Below, piece after piece: positions 10,200-19,475 of a stretch of 64,000 bases of DNA. The notes under the pieces were generated by a model. The model saw nothing but the letters and a program-made list of their open reading frames with translations, was not told where the DNA came from and did no database searches. Position numbers and translations under genes: made by a program. The stretch is from Microcoleus vaginatus HSN003 (GTDB lineage: Bacteria > Cyanobacteriota > Cyanobacteriia > Cyanobacteriales > Microcoleaceae). The DNA lies in the NCBI RefSeq assembly GCF_022701255.1, contig NZ_CP031705.1, positions 3,720,001 through 3,784,000 of the forward strand, in the 5' to 3' direction. Every line of letters starts with the position of its first letter. Positions within the stretch are counted from its first letter, which is position 1.

Positions 10200-10919
10200 T
10201 TAGGCCTCTGGTTCCATGCCTGCTGCTCTTAATTGTGCAGCTAGTCGATCGGCTCGCTGCCGTTCTCTTTCTACCATCTCTGCTCCCCACAATAACATCT
10301 CTCCGCTCTCATCCCACCACCGCAACCAATATCCGGTTCTTTCGGCTTTGGTTCCCTGCCAAATACCTAGAAATAATCCCACTCGCGGAATCCAATAACG
10401 ATTGTTTGCATCGGGTTGCTGTTTTTTATACTGGGCTGGTGAATTTAAATGATATACTTTTAAATATCCGATCGCAGGTTCAAAAATTACATAGATTGGA
10501 GCTTGCAATATTTGTTCATAAAAATGCCATTTTCCGGGGAGATAAGTTTGTTTTGCCGAATATTCATCCTGATAACTAGGAGGATTATATGGCAAAAACT
10601 CCATGACAATTGCCGGAATGTCTCCTTCTAGGTTGGGGGTATAACTGCGGCGAATTTCTCGATCGGGAAGGGGCTGTACGTTGGTGGCATAAAACAGATC
10701 GGGAGTTTTTATAACTAGCTTATCGTTGAAAGTTACACAAATCGCCAGATGAGACGCAACTAATGTTCCCTCCAAAATTAGCCCCGCAATTTCTAAGCTT
10801 TCCCGTAAGGCGGCGGCGAGCAAAGGCTGGTCGATATCTTGCAGGGGTTGCTCGTCTAAAATGAAATCTTTTGGCAATTTTTCCCAGGATATTTTGAATT
10901 TCATTGGATTGAATGTCAT
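10200..10919 (-). CDS. Uma2-family putative PD-(D/E)XK nuclease, copy 1
   Basis: A 239-residue protein of the Uma2/DUF820 family, which is greatly expanded in cyanobacteria and has a restriction-nuclease-like fold. Visible landmarks are ISWEKLPKDFILDEQPLQDI at the start, KTPDLFYATN, PAIVMEFLPYN (the E of the catalytic block), KWHFYEQILQAPIYVIFEP, and a C-terminal tail ending RLAAQLRAAGMEPEA. ATG 10919 is preceded by AGAGGTAAAATACC, identical to the leader of the neighbouring copy. The two copies share most of their sequence and are 74 bases apart. The cellular role is unknown; many copies are probably mobile or regulatory nucleases. Confidence 0.85.
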   Translation of the reverse strand: MTFNPMKFKISWEKLPKDFILDEQPLQDIDQPLLAAALRESLEIAGLILEGTLVASHLAICVTFNDKLVIKTPDLFYATNVQPLPDREIRRSYTPNLEGDIPAIVMEFLPYNPPSYQDEYSAKQTYLPGKWHFYEQILQAPIYVIFEPAIGYLKVYHLNSPAQYKKQQPDANNRYWIPRVGLFLGIWQGTKAERTGYWLRWWDESGEMLLWGAEMVERERQRADRLAAQLRAAGMEPEA

Positions 10920-10993
10920 GGTATTTTACCTCTTAGTAAGAATGCTGTGGAACTGCTGGCCCTGATTTTCGATCGAATAGCATCGCCTATTTT

Positions 10994-11746
10994 TTAAGCT
11001 TCTGGTTCAATGCCTAATGCTCTTAATTGTGCGGCCAATATGGACGATCGTTCTCGTTCTTGTTCGGCTTGCTGTTGAGCGATTACTCTTTCTTGCCTTT
11101 CTCTTTCTACCATTTCTGCACCCCACAATAACATCTCGCCGCTTTCATCCCACCACCGCAACCAATATCCGGTTCTTTCGGCTTTTGTGCCATACCAAAC
11201 ACCCAGAAATAATCCCACTCCAGGAATCCAATAACGGCCGTTTGGATCGGGCTGCTGTGATTGATACTTTCCTGATGAATTCAACTGGTTAATTTCTAGC
11301 CTTCCTGTGGCAGGTTGAAATATTACATAATTTGGCACTCGCAATATTTGCTCGTAAAAATACCATTTTCCGGGTGGATAATCTTCTATTTGAGAATATT
11401 CTTCGTTGGCAGTAGCTGATAAAAATTCCATGACGATCGCCGGAATTTCGCCTTCTAAGTTGGGAGTGTAACTGCGACGAATTTCTTGACTAGAAAGCGG
11501 CTGTACGTTGCGGGCATAAAACCAATCGGGAGCTTTAATAACTAGCTTGCTATCTACAGTCGCACAAATCCCCATATTTGAGGCAATTAATATTCCTGCT
11601 ACTATTAGCCCCGCGATTTCTAAGATTTCTCGCAAGGCGGCGGCTAGCAAGGGTTGGTCGATATTTTCCACTGGTTCCTCGTCTAAAATGAAATCATCTG
11701 GTAATTTTTCCCAGGTAATTTTCAAGTCGGTTGTACTGACTGTCAC
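10994..11746 (-). CDS. Uma2-family putative PD-(D/E)XK nuclease, copy 2
   Basis: A 250-residue paralogue of the next gene, starting at GTG 11746 behind AGAGGTAAAATACC. Key blocks are ITWEKLPDDFILDEEPVENI, KAPDWFYARN, PAIVMEFLSA, KWYFYEQILRVPNYVIFQP and WWDESGEMLLWGAEMVERER. It differs from copy 1 mainly by a longer charged tail (RVIAQQQAEQERERSSI), a short coiled coil. It starts 31 bases after csaB, so the three genes may be cotranscribed. The shared leader and high similarity indicate a recent tandem duplication. Confidence 0.85.
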   Translation of the reverse strand: MTVSTTDLKITWEKLPDDFILDEEPVENIDQPLLAAALREILEIAGLIVAGILIASNMGICATVDSKLVIKAPDWFYARNVQPLSSQEIRRSYTPNLEGEIPAIVMEFLSATANEEYSQIEDYPPGKWYFYEQILRVPNYVIFQPATGRLEINQLNSSGKYQSQQPDPNGRYWIPGVGLFLGVWYGTKAERTGYWLRWWDESGEMLLWGAEMVERERQERVIAQQQAEQERERSSILAAQLRALGIEPEA

Positions 11747-11777
11747 GGTATTTTACCTCTTATTGAGAGTGCTATTA

Positions 11778-12821
11778 CTAAGACTGCTGGAGCGCGGCTC
11801 GCAATACTTCGCGATGAAAGAGCGATCGCTCTACTATGAATTTTATCCTGTCTGGCGATAAGGCGTCGCCGTTAGCATAGTGTTCCATCCAGGTTTTGCT
11901 AATTAAATAAGGATCGTCTGGCAATTCTGATAATAAGTATCCTGGCATTTCTAGCTCTTCCATTAACTGGCTGACTTTCGGATCGTAGCTGAGGGCAAAA
12001 CAGCGGCATTCTTCGGATGCTGCCATAATTAAACTGTGGTAACGCATCCCGATCGCCATTTCGACTCCCCGGAACACTCCTTTCAATTTTCTCGGATCGT
12101 CTAAACTGAGGATGCGGCTCCTTTTGGGGAGCGCTTCGTGCAAATGTTGGGCAATTTCTAAGTCGTGAGACGCTTGAAAAGGCAGCAGCAAAATTAAGGT
12201 GCGAGTTGCTTTTTGAAAGTCAACTAAAGCTTGAGTTAAGATTGACAAACGCGCGGGAGTTAGTGTAGAATGAGAACGCAAACAAACAGCAACTCGGGGC
12301 GCAGGTAAATCCCACAAACCTGACACGGGAGAATTCTCCAAAGCCCACACAGGATCGGGCGCTAAAGTAAAGGGAATTTGCCAATCTGCAAGTAAAGTAG
12401 CTGAACCTTTATCCCGCACGCTGACGCCGGTGCATCCAGCAAAACAGCGCTGAGATAACTTGCGAGTCATTTCGCGCTTCAAAGGCCCAATTCCCTGGGC
12501 CCAGGCAACAGTTTTTAAGCCCATCCGCTGCGCTAATCCCATCAAACCCCCATAATAGAAAGGGCTCGCAAGGCTAGTAGCGTCTTGGATTAAACTACCG
12601 CCGCCCCAAATTAGCGCGTCGGATGTGCGGAGTGCTTCGAGAACTTGGAAGGCATTCATGCGATCGCGCGCAGCTACCCCGTAACGCTGATTTGTCTCGA
12701 CAGGATTGCCAGACAGCACGATCGGCGTCACGCCATCTGGTAACATTTGCAGTAGCGATGCCAACAGCGCCTCGTCGCCGCCGTTGCCTTTACCGTAATA
12801 GCCGCACAAAATTGCTCGCAT
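11778..12821 (-). CDS. csaB: Polysaccharide pyruvyl transferase CsaB-like
   Basis: A 347-residue protein of the polysaccharide pyruvyl transferase family, which adds ketal-linked pyruvate from phosphoenolpyruvate to cell-wall glycans; in Gram-positives CsaB thereby creates the anchor for SLH-domain proteins. Seen here are ILCGYYGKGNGGDEALL, the glycine-rich LIWGGGSLIQD, VAWAQGIGPL, SVRDKGSATLL and the C-terminal EMAIGMRYHSLIMAA block. Length and start (ATG 12821) fit the cyanobacterial homologues. The gene precedes the Uma2 pair on the same strand. Pyruvylation of cell-wall polysaccharide for SLH porins is a reasonable inference. Confidence 0.9.
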   Translation of the reverse strand: MRAILCGYYGKGNGGDEALLASLLQMLPDGVTPIVLSGNPVETNQRYGVAARDRMNAFQVLEALRTSDALIWGGGSLIQDATSLASPFYYGGLMGLAQRMGLKTVAWAQGIGPLKREMTRKLSQRCFAGCTGVSVRDKGSATLLADWQIPFTLAPDPVWALENSPVSGLWDLPAPRVAVCLRSHSTLTPARLSILTQALVDFQKATRTLILLLPFQASHDLEIAQHLHEALPKRSRILSLDDPRKLKGVFRGVEMAIGMRYHSLIMAASEECRCFALSYDPKVSQLMEELEMPGYLLSELPDDPYLISKTWMEHYANGDALSPDRIKFIVERSLFHREVLRAALQQS

Positions 12822-13100
12822 TTCTACTCTTTTCTTTGTTTGTGATGGGGAATCTAACTATTTTAGATTTTAGATTTGGGATTTTAGATTTTTTTGAGAT
12901 TTGAAATTTGATAATACTACTACCAAAAAAAATGTTACTGTCAGCAAGCTTCAAGGCTTTACGTCATCAGTCAGCTAAAATCACAAATCTAATAAAATCT
13001 CAAATCGCTAATCTAAAATTGTATGACGCATCATACTTTAATATGACAGTTGCGTAAGTCCCGATAGATAAATCTTTCATCTTCGTTCAGAATACAAAAA
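12822..13100. other. AT-rich divergent intergenic region with degenerate ATTTTAG repeats
   Basis: It lies between csaB and the DUF2499 gene. TTTTAGATTTTAGATTTGG at 12861-12891 and looser matches at 12967-13020 belong to the GATTTTA heptamer family. It presumably holds both promoters; none could be assigned. Confidence 0.5.
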
Positions 13101-13415
13101 ATGCACGCTTTGTCAATTCCCACCTGGATTATTCACGTCTCTAGCGTCGTCGAGTGGATTGCCGCCATCTGGTTAATTTGGACTTACGGCGAAGTCACTC
13201 AAAACCGAGCTTGGTGGGCCCTTTCCGCCGGAATGCTGCCCGCTCTCGTCAGCGCTATGTGTGCCTGTACATGGCACTATTTTGACAACTCCCCAGCCCT
13301 AGAATGGATTGTTACCCTGCAAGCGGCGATGACTCTCTTCGGCAATTTTACTTTGTGGGCGGCGGCTTGGTGGATTTGGCGATCGGCTCAGCCAGCAGAG
13401 AAAATTAAAGATTAA
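13101..13415 (+). CDS. DUF2499 (Ycf49-like) membrane protein
   Basis: A 104-residue protein with three hydrophobic helices and many tryptophans (MHALSIPTWIIHVSSVVEWI, WWALSAGMLPALVSAMCAC, LFGNFTLWAAAWWIW). The motifs SVVEW, GMLPALVSAMCACTWHYFDN and LEWIVTLQAAMTLFGN match the DUF2499/Ycf49-like family, found in cyanobacteria and plastids and of unknown function. The LprI-like gene follows after 16 bases. A DUF3593 protein, of similar phylogenetic spread, lies 10 kb away at 23993. Confidence 0.85.
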   Translation: MHALSIPTWIIHVSSVVEWIAAIWLIWTYGEVTQNRAWWALSAGMLPALVSAMCACTWHYFDNSPALEWIVTLQAAMTLFGNFTLWAAAWWIWRSAQPAEKIKD

Positions 13416-13431
13416 AAAAGGGAGAAACTAA

Positions 13432-13851
13432 TTGAAAAATAGCACTATTTGCGTAAAATTTGCGGCGAGTTTGCTTTTGTTGACAGCCGGATTTTTGCTT
13501 CCCAGCAAAGCCAGCAACATTCCCCTGCAAGTCGCCCAACAGCCTAACTGCAAAAATCCTCAAACTACGCTAGACATGAATGTCTGTTCCAGTCAAGAGT
13601 TCCAAGCAGCAGATAGAAGGCTCAATCAAGTATATCAGCAACTCCAAGCAAAAATCAGCAGTACACAAAAGCAGAGATTGACGGCGGCACAGCGTACTTG
13701 GATTAAATTTCGAGATGAAAATTGTGATTATGCAAAAGGTCAGTTTGAAGGCGGTAGTTTGGCTACTTCTACCTACGGTTATTGCAGGGCCAGAGTGACG
13801 CAAGAACGGATTAAAGATTTGGAAAGTTATTTGAAACAAGCAAATTTGTAA
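13432..13851 (+). CDS. LprI-like (DUF1311) secreted protein
   Basis: A 139-residue protein with a signal peptide (LLLLTAGFLLPSKASNIPL) and a DUF1311/LprI domain: CKNPQTTLDMNVCSSQEFQAADRRLNQVYQQLQ, then RLTAAQRTWIKFRDENCDYA and a final YGYCRARVTQERIKDL. The spaced cysteines probably form disulfides outside the cytoplasm. LprI of Mycobacterium inhibits lysozyme; most family members are uncharacterised. The start is TTG 13432, supported by GGGAGAAA eight bases before it; the family-typical distance to the signal sequence agrees. It lies close behind the DUF2499 gene and may be cotranscribed with it. Confidence 0.85.
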   Translation: MKNSTICVKFAASLLLLTAGFLLPSKASNIPLQVAQQPNCKNPQTTLDMNVCSSQEFQAADRRLNQVYQQLQAKISSTQKQRLTAAQRTWIKFRDENCDYAKGQFEGGSLATSTYGYCRARVTQERIKDLESYLKQANL

Positions 13852-14040
13852 AAGTTCGATCGCGAGCGAGAAGAATTTACCCATTAAATCATCAATACCG
13901 CGACAACCTCATCTTTTGCAGTTCGAGAAGCCCCAGCACAAACCAACTCAAGAGTGATATAAAGCTTTGTTTTTTATTTTACCCTTTGACACGCCGATGG
14001 TGTAAAATCTAAATTCTCAAATCTTATATTTTAAATCCCT

Positions 14041-16701
14041 ATGTCCTTCGTTGGTTTGCACATTCACAGCGATTATAGCTTGCTAGATGGGGCTTCTCAG
14101 CTACAACAGCTCGCAGAACGGGCGGTGGAATTGGGGATGCCCGCGATCGCCCTTACAGACCACGGGGTGATGTACGGCGCGATCGAGCTAATCAAAGTTT
14201 GCCGAAATAAAAATATTAAGCCAATTATTGGCAATGAAATGTATGTCGTCAACGGCGACATTGAAGTAAAAGTTCGAGGTAGAAGAAAATACCATCAAGT
14301 TGTTTTAGCTAAAAATACCCAAGGTTATAAAAACCTCGTCAAACTAACCACAATTTCCCATTTAAAGGGAATGCCAGAAAAAGGTATTTTTGCCAGGCCT
14401 TGCATCAACAAGGAACTGCTCAAACAATACTCCGAAGGTTTAATTGTCACCAGTGCTTGTTTGGGCGGCGAAGTTCCCCAAATGATTCTGCAAAACAAGC
14501 TAGATACTGCCCGTGAAGTAGCCACATGGTATAAAGAAGTATTTGGGGAAGATTACTATATAGAAATTCAAGACCACGGTTCCCAGGAAGACCGGATTGT
14601 TAATGTTGAAATCGTCAAAATTGCCCGCGAACTCAACATTAAAATAATTGCAACAAATGATTCCCACTATATTTCCTGCAACGACGTAGAAGCACACGAT
14701 GCTTTACTGTGCATTAACACCAACAAACTGATTGAAGAAGACAAGCGGATGCGCTACAGCGGCACAGAGTATCTTAAGTCTGCTACGGAGATGGCGCAAC
14801 TGTTTCGAGACCATTTGGACGATGAAACAATCAAAGAGGCGATCGACACCACTTTAGAAGTCGCAAATAAAGTAAAATCTTACGACATCATGGGGGAATC
14901 CCGCATTCCCAACTATCCAATTCCCCCAGAACACACGGCAGACACTTTTGTCGAAGAAATATCATGGAAAGGACTCTTAGAACGCCTCAAAGCTAGAAGC
15001 CGCACTGAAATTCCCGCCGTATACAAAGATCGGCTGGAATACGAACTAAAAATGATTCAGCAGATGGGTTTTTCCACCTACTTTTTAGTAGTTTGGGACT
15101 ACATGAAATATGCCAGGGACAACCACATTCCGGTAGGGCCAGGACGCGGTTCCGCCGCAGGTTCTCTAGTTGCCTATGTCTTAAAAATTACTAATATTGA
15201 CCCCGTGCATCACGGACTGCTATTCGAGCGATTTCTAAATCCAGAACGCAAATCCATGCCAGATATCGATAGCGATTTCTGCATAGAAAGACGGGACGAC
15301 ATGATTAAATACGTTACTGAAAAGTATGGCGAAGAGCGCGTAGCGCAAATTATTACTTTCAACAGAATGACATCAAAAGCTGTCTTGAAAGATGTTGCCA
15401 GAGTCTTAGGCATTCCTTACAAGAAAGCAGACGAAATGGCAAAATTAATTCCCGTCTCGCGGGGAAAACCGGAAAAACTTAAAGTGATGATTTCCGGTGA
15501 AACACCTGCACCGGAATTTAAAGACAACTACGAGAATACAATTTGCATCAATGAAGAAACAGGGACCGAAGTCCCTGTTCGTCAGTGGATTGACATGGCA
15601 ATTCGCATTGAAGGAACCAACAAAACCTATGGCGTTCACGCAGCAGGCGTAGTGATTTCTTCAGACCCGCTCGATGAAATTGTACCGCTACAAAAGAATA
15701 ACGAAGGTGCTGTAATTACGCAGTATTATATGGAAGACTTGGAAGCACTAGGTCTTCTGAAAATGGATTTTCTGGGTTTGAAAAATTTGACAACGCTCCA
15801 AAAAACTGTTGATTATATTAAGCAAACCCAAAATCTAATTGTCGATCCAGAAATGCTACCTTCTGATATAGAGCGCAGAGCTCAAGAGACTTTTGGCCGA
15901 ATCAAAAAGTTACCGGATGATGTAGATAAAACTTATAAACTTTTAGAAAGAGGAGATTTAGAAGGTATTTTTCAGTTAGAATCTTCTGGGATGCTGGATG
16001 TAGTGAAAAAACTCAAACCTTCCTGTCTGGATGATATTTCTTCTATTTTGGCACTTTACCGACCCGGGCCGCTGGATGCAGGTTTGATTCCTCAGTTTAT
16101 TGACTGCAAGCACGGTAAAACAGTTGAGTACGATCATCCGCTATTAGAGCCGATTTTAAAAGAGACTTACGGAACGCTTTGCTTTCAAGAGCAAATTATG
16201 CGGATGGCTCAAGATTTGGCGGGCTATTCTTTGGGTCAAGCTGACTTGCTGCGGCGCGCAATGGGCAAGAAGAAAGCTGATGAAATGCAGAAGCAAAAAG
16301 AAACGTTTATCGACGGGGCAACTAAGAATGGAGTCAGTCAAAGAATTGCTGATAAACTGTTCGCGCAGATGCTGCAATTTGCGGAATACTGCTTGAGCTA
16401 TGACACGAAGATATTGACGGTGGAATATGGGCCGATGGCTATTGGCAAAATCGTTGAGGAAAAAATTGAATGTACTGTTTATAGTGTTGATAGCAACGGT
16501 TATATTTATACACAGTCAATTGCACAGTGGCATCGCCGGGGGCAGCAGGAGGTCTTTGAGTATGGCCTGGAAGATGGCTCGATAATTCGCGCCACAAAAG
16601 ATCACAAGTTTATGACTGTTGGCGGTCAAATGCTGCCCATTGACGAAATCTTTGAAAAAGGATTAGACTTAAAACAAATCTACTCTAGCTCAGATATATA
16701 A
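14041..16701 (+). CDS. dnaE-N: DNA polymerase III alpha subunit, N-terminal half, fused to split intein-N
   Basis: Residues 1-783 are the N-extein of the replicative DNA polymerase III alpha subunit; residues 784-886 are the DnaE intein N-half. The PHP domain opens the protein ([26 protein letters not shown]). The polymerase palm shows [10 protein letters not shown] and PDIDSDF (D408, D410 and D412 are candidate metal ligands), and [21 protein letters not shown] follows. The extein ends ...QFAEY directly before Cys1 of the intein, the canonical cyanobacterial split site. The product must be joined to DnaE-C (20007-21605) by trans-splicing to give an active polymerase. The TAA stop at 16699 is followed after one base by the ATG of the endonuclease gene. 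Unusually, both dnaE halves lie in one locus. Confidence 0.97.
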   Translation: MSFVGLHIHSDYSLLDGASQLQQLAERAVELGMPAIALTDHGVMYGAIELIKVCRNKNIKPIIGNEMYVVNGDIEVKVRGRRKYHQVVLAKNTQGYKNLVKLTTISHLKGMPEKGIFARPCINKELLKQYSEGLIVTSACLGGEVPQMILQNKLDTAREVATWYKEVFGEDYYIEIQDHGSQEDRIVNVEIVKIARELNIKIIATNDSHYISCNDVEAHDALLCINTNKLIEEDKRMRYSGTEYLKSATEMAQLFRDHLDDETIKEAIDTTLEVANKVKSYDIMGESRIPNYPIPPEHTADTFVEEISWKGLLERLKARSRTEIPAVYKDRLEYELKMIQQMGFSTYFLVVWDYMKYARDNHIPVGPGRGSAAGSLVAYVLKITNIDPVHHGLLFERFLNPERKSMPDIDSDFCIERRDDMIKYVTEKYGEERVAQIITFNRMTSKAVLKDVARVLGIPYKKADEMAKLIPVSRGKPEKLKVMISGETPAPEFKDNYENTICINEETGTEVPVRQWIDMAIRIEGTNKTYGVHAAGVVISSDPLDEIVPLQKNNEGAVITQYYMEDLEALGLLKMDFLGLKNLTTLQKTVDYIKQTQNLIVDPEMLPSDIERRAQETFGRIKKLPDDVDKTYKLLERGDLEGIFQLESSGMLDVVKKLKPSCLDDISSILALYRPGPLDAGLIPQFIDCKHGKTVEYDHPLLEPILKETYGTLCFQEQIMRMAQDLAGYSLGQADLLRRAMGKKKADEMQKQKETFIDGATKNGVSQRIADKLFAQMLQFAEYCLSYDTKILTVEYGPMAIGKIVEEKIECTVYSVDSNGYIYTQSIAQWHRRGQQEVFEYGLEDGSIIRATKDHKFMTVGGQMLPIDEIFEKGLDLKQIYSSSDI
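16390..16698 (+). other. Split DnaE intein, N-terminal half (103 residues)
   Basis: This protein segment begins with the catalytic [14 protein letters not shown] (block A, Cys1) and contains [16 protein letters not shown] (block B, with Thr69 and His72 of the TxxH motif), ending [17 protein letters not shown]...DI. It closely resembles the well-known Nostoc punctiforme DnaE intein-N in sequence and length. All residues needed for the N-S shift are present, so splicing activity is expected. Confidence 0.95.
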
Positions 16702-17184
16702 AATGTATCTCGACTATAGGCAGCTAAAATCGGAACACAAGGAACAAATCATTTCTGCTTTTAATCAGGGCATGGAGTGTCGAGACATTCCTAACTACCT
16801 TGGTGTGAGCGAGAGAGCAGTTTCAAGGGTTTTAAAAGAAGCGGGCATTAATACTAAGCGGCGAAACCGCTATACTTTAAATGAGAGCTATTTTGATGAA
16901 ATTGACTCTCAAGCTAAAGCTTATTTATTAGGATTGATAGCTGCTGATGGCTGCGTTACTCAAACTAATTATGTAGCTTTTGAATCTATTGACAAAGAAC
17001 TCACAGAAATGCTCAGCATAGAGCTACAATACTCTGGTCAGATTAGAATTGTTCAGCCTCAAAATTATGCTCCTCACTACCGAATAAATTTTTCTTCTGA
17101 AAAGCTGGCAAGCTCTTTACAGGGCTACGGCATCATAACAGGAAGAACTTTTTCGGAAGTTACCTATTTCCCTAACTTAAAATA

Positions 17185-17210
17185 CAGCACTTCCGGATGT
17201 TATGAGGTAC
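17185..17210 (+). repeat. Left terminal inverted repeat of the IS630-type element
   Basis: The 26-bp repeat begins CAGCACTTCC and ends GAGGTAC. Its exact reverse complement is at 19689-19714. The TA target site is at 17183-17184. Confidence 0.95.
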
Positions 17211-17968
17211 AATAGAATCGACTAAAAATAATATACCAATGAAAGCATACTCAGTAGATTTGCGATCCAAAATAGTAGCAGCCCATGTCGAGCAGAAGCT
17301 GTCGATCAGAAAAACAGCAGAAATATTTGCCTGCAGTAAAAGCTTAGTTCAAAAACTTGTCAAGCAACAAAAAATAGAGGGGAATTTACAGCCTAAACCG
17401 AGGGGTAAACCCAGATTCAGTCATTTGAATAATGCGTCACAAGAGTTAAGAGAAATAGTGGTCACACATCCCGATGCAACTTTGGTAGAATTGTGTGAGT
17501 TGTTCGCCCAAAAGACAGGAAATTGGGTAGGCAGAACAGCCATGTGTAGCGCCTTACAGAAGTTGGGATTAAATCGTAAAAAAAACAGTCAGGAGTAGCC
17601 AAGCAGGCACAGAAAGAGTGATGAAGTTAAGGTTAGACTATTGGGAAAAAGTCAAGGATATCGAGCCAAAAAATCTAGTATTTTTAGATGAGACTGGAGT
17701 ATTGCTAGGTTTAACCAGAACTCATGCACGTTCGCAACGAGGAACTAGAGCCTATGCGGTCAAACCTTTTTATCGAGGCAAGAAAGTCACAGTAATTGGT
17801 GCAATTAGCCTCACGAAAGTAGTGGCATTAATGACCCTGGACAACTCGATGGATAGCAAAGCATTTGAGGTGTTTATCGAGAAATGTTTAGTGCCACAAT
17901 TGTGGCCCGGAGCCGTAGTAGTGATGGATAACTTACCAGCGCATAAAGTAGATTCAATTACATCGATG

Positions 17969-19475
17969 GTAAGGATTCAGGTCAAAAAAACTTAAGTGGC
18001 GGCATCTGGTAAAATAAAGGAATGAAAAAGCCCACAGCCACCAGAGAGCAGAAAAAAACCGAGATAGAGCAGTTGAGCCAAGCTGAACTGGTGGAAATTG
18101 TGTTGGGGCTGCAAAAAATCATTGAAGAATTGCAAGAAAAACTAGCTATTGCTACAGGCAAAAGTCGAACCACCAGTCAGACTTCATCAAAACCCCCATC
18201 AACGGAGCTACTCCAAAAACCAGAGAAACCAACAGTTAAACCAGAAGCAGACCCAAAAAAGAAACCAGGCGGACAACCGGGTCATCAAGGGAAAACCCGA
18301 AAAGGGTTTGGACGAGTAGACAGAACCGAAATTAGCTCGCCCGACATCTGTCTTAATTGTGGTAGTAAAGAATTAAGTGAAGTAATTAACATCCACAGAC
18401 AGCAAGTAGCCAGTCTAGTAGCAAAACCAATTGAAGTCGTCGAATATCAGACACAATCGTGTAAATGCCTAGAATGTGGTGCAGTAGTTCGAGGAAAACA
18501 ACCCCAGGGCATAATTCCAGGGCAAGACTTGAGCGTTAATCTCCAAGCACTCTTAGTCTGGCTGGGGAATTATGGACATCTTTCCTACGCCAAGCTGACA
18601 GAATTGTTGTGGGAACTCGGCACGATAGAAGTGGGAGTGGGAACACTCCAAAAAACCAATCAACGAGTAGCAGCAGCGGTAAAGCCAGCGATAAATGCAC
18701 TGTGGGAATGGGCACCTCTACAATCAAACGTTCATGTAGATGAAACGCCGTGGTGTGTCATGGGAGTCAAAGAATGGCTATGGACGGCTAGTGGAGAAGG
18801 ATTCTGTTTATTTCATGCAGCAGATACCAGGGGGCGTGTGGAATTAGAAACCATGCTGGGTACAGAATTTGCGGGAGTCTTAAGCTCAGATGATTTCAGT
18901 GTTTATAATGGTGCGAAAGTCGCAGCCCAACAGAAGTGTCTGGCTCATTTACGACGGCATTTTAAGAAAGTGCTGGGACTTCCTGGCAATAATAATGCAG
19001 CAGTCGCTCAAATATTTCTGTCATTAATAGATGAAGCTTTTAGAGCCCATGAGTCCTGGCGAAAGACGAGGGATCTACTCACCTACCACTCGTGGGCTCA
19101 GGATTTCAAAATACGATTGAATCAAGCTTTGGCGACTTGGCCCGGCCTTGTGGGTTATGCCGCAGGTCTGTTACTAAAATCCTTACGGGATAAGGCAGAA
19201 CAATGGTGGTATTTTCTCAATGACCCCTCGGTTCCTCCGGATAATAATTTAGCAGAACGTTCTCTACGGCTAGCTGTAACTAAACGGAAAGTTTCTGGCG
19301 GCTCTCGTTCGATGAAACGATTTGAGGAAACGGCTAATCTGCTGAGTGTGATTCAAACCTGTCGTTTTCAAGCTCGTTCAGTAATGGCTTTTTTCCGTCA
19401 GGCTATTTCTGCCCATTCTTGTGACTACTTTCCTGTGCCTGACCTCATTCCCTTCTTTCAGACCTGAATCCTTAC
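17969..19475 (+). mobile_element. IS66-family insertion sequence (compact, tnpC only)
   Basis: The 1507-bp element has a 15-bp perfect terminal inverted repeat (GTAAGGATTCAGGTC at 17969-17983, complement at 19461-19475). It is flanked by the 8-bp direct repeat CATCGATG at 17961-17968 and 19476-19483, the duplication length typical of IS66. No tnpA or tnpB is present, as in the ISBst12-like subgroup. It is inserted in the IS630-type transposase gene. Confidence 0.95.
18022..19467 (+). CDS. IS66-family transposase TnpC
   Basis: The 481-residue DDE transposase appears intact. The N-terminus is a coiled coil (SQAELVEIVLGLQKIIEELQEKL) followed by the family linker TSSKPPSTE and KKPGGQPGHQGKTR. 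A zinc-binding C-x2-C module comes next (CLNCGSKEL and CKCLECGAVV). The core holds VHVDETPWCV (first Asp), SSDDFSVYNG (second Asp) and the C-terminal PDNNLAERSLRLAVTKRKVSGG (Glu). The start at ATG 18022 lies 53 bp inside the element, and the TGA stop is within the right terminal repeat. Because all parts are present, this element could still be mobile. Confidence 0.95.
   Translation: MKKPTATREQKKTEIEQLSQAELVEIVLGLQKIIEELQEKLAIATGKSRTTSQTSSKPPSTELLQKPEKPTVKPEADPKKKPGGQPGHQGKTRKGFGRVDRTEISSPDICLNCGSKELSEVINIHRQQVASLVAKPIEVVEYQTQSCKCLECGAVVRGKQPQGIIPGQDLSVNLQALLVWLGNYGHLSYAKLTELLWELGTIEVGVGTLQKTNQRVAAAVKPAINALWEWAPLQSNVHVDETPWCVMGVKEWLWTASGEGFCLFHAADTRGRVELETMLGTEFAGVLSSDDFSVYNGAKVAAQQKCLAHLRRHFKKVLGLPGNNNAAVAQIFLSLIDEAFRAHESWRKTRDLLTYHSWAQDFKIRLNQALATWPGLVGYAAGLLLKSLRDKAEQWWYFLNDPSVPPDNNLAERSLRLAVTKRKVSGGSRSMKRFEETANLLSVIQTCRFQARSVMAFFRQAISAHSCDYFPVPDLIPFFQT

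Noticed and set aside
13986..14030. TTGACA plus TAAAAT as a dnaE promoter
   Set aside because: The boxes are only 11 bases apart; no correctly spaced -10 follows.
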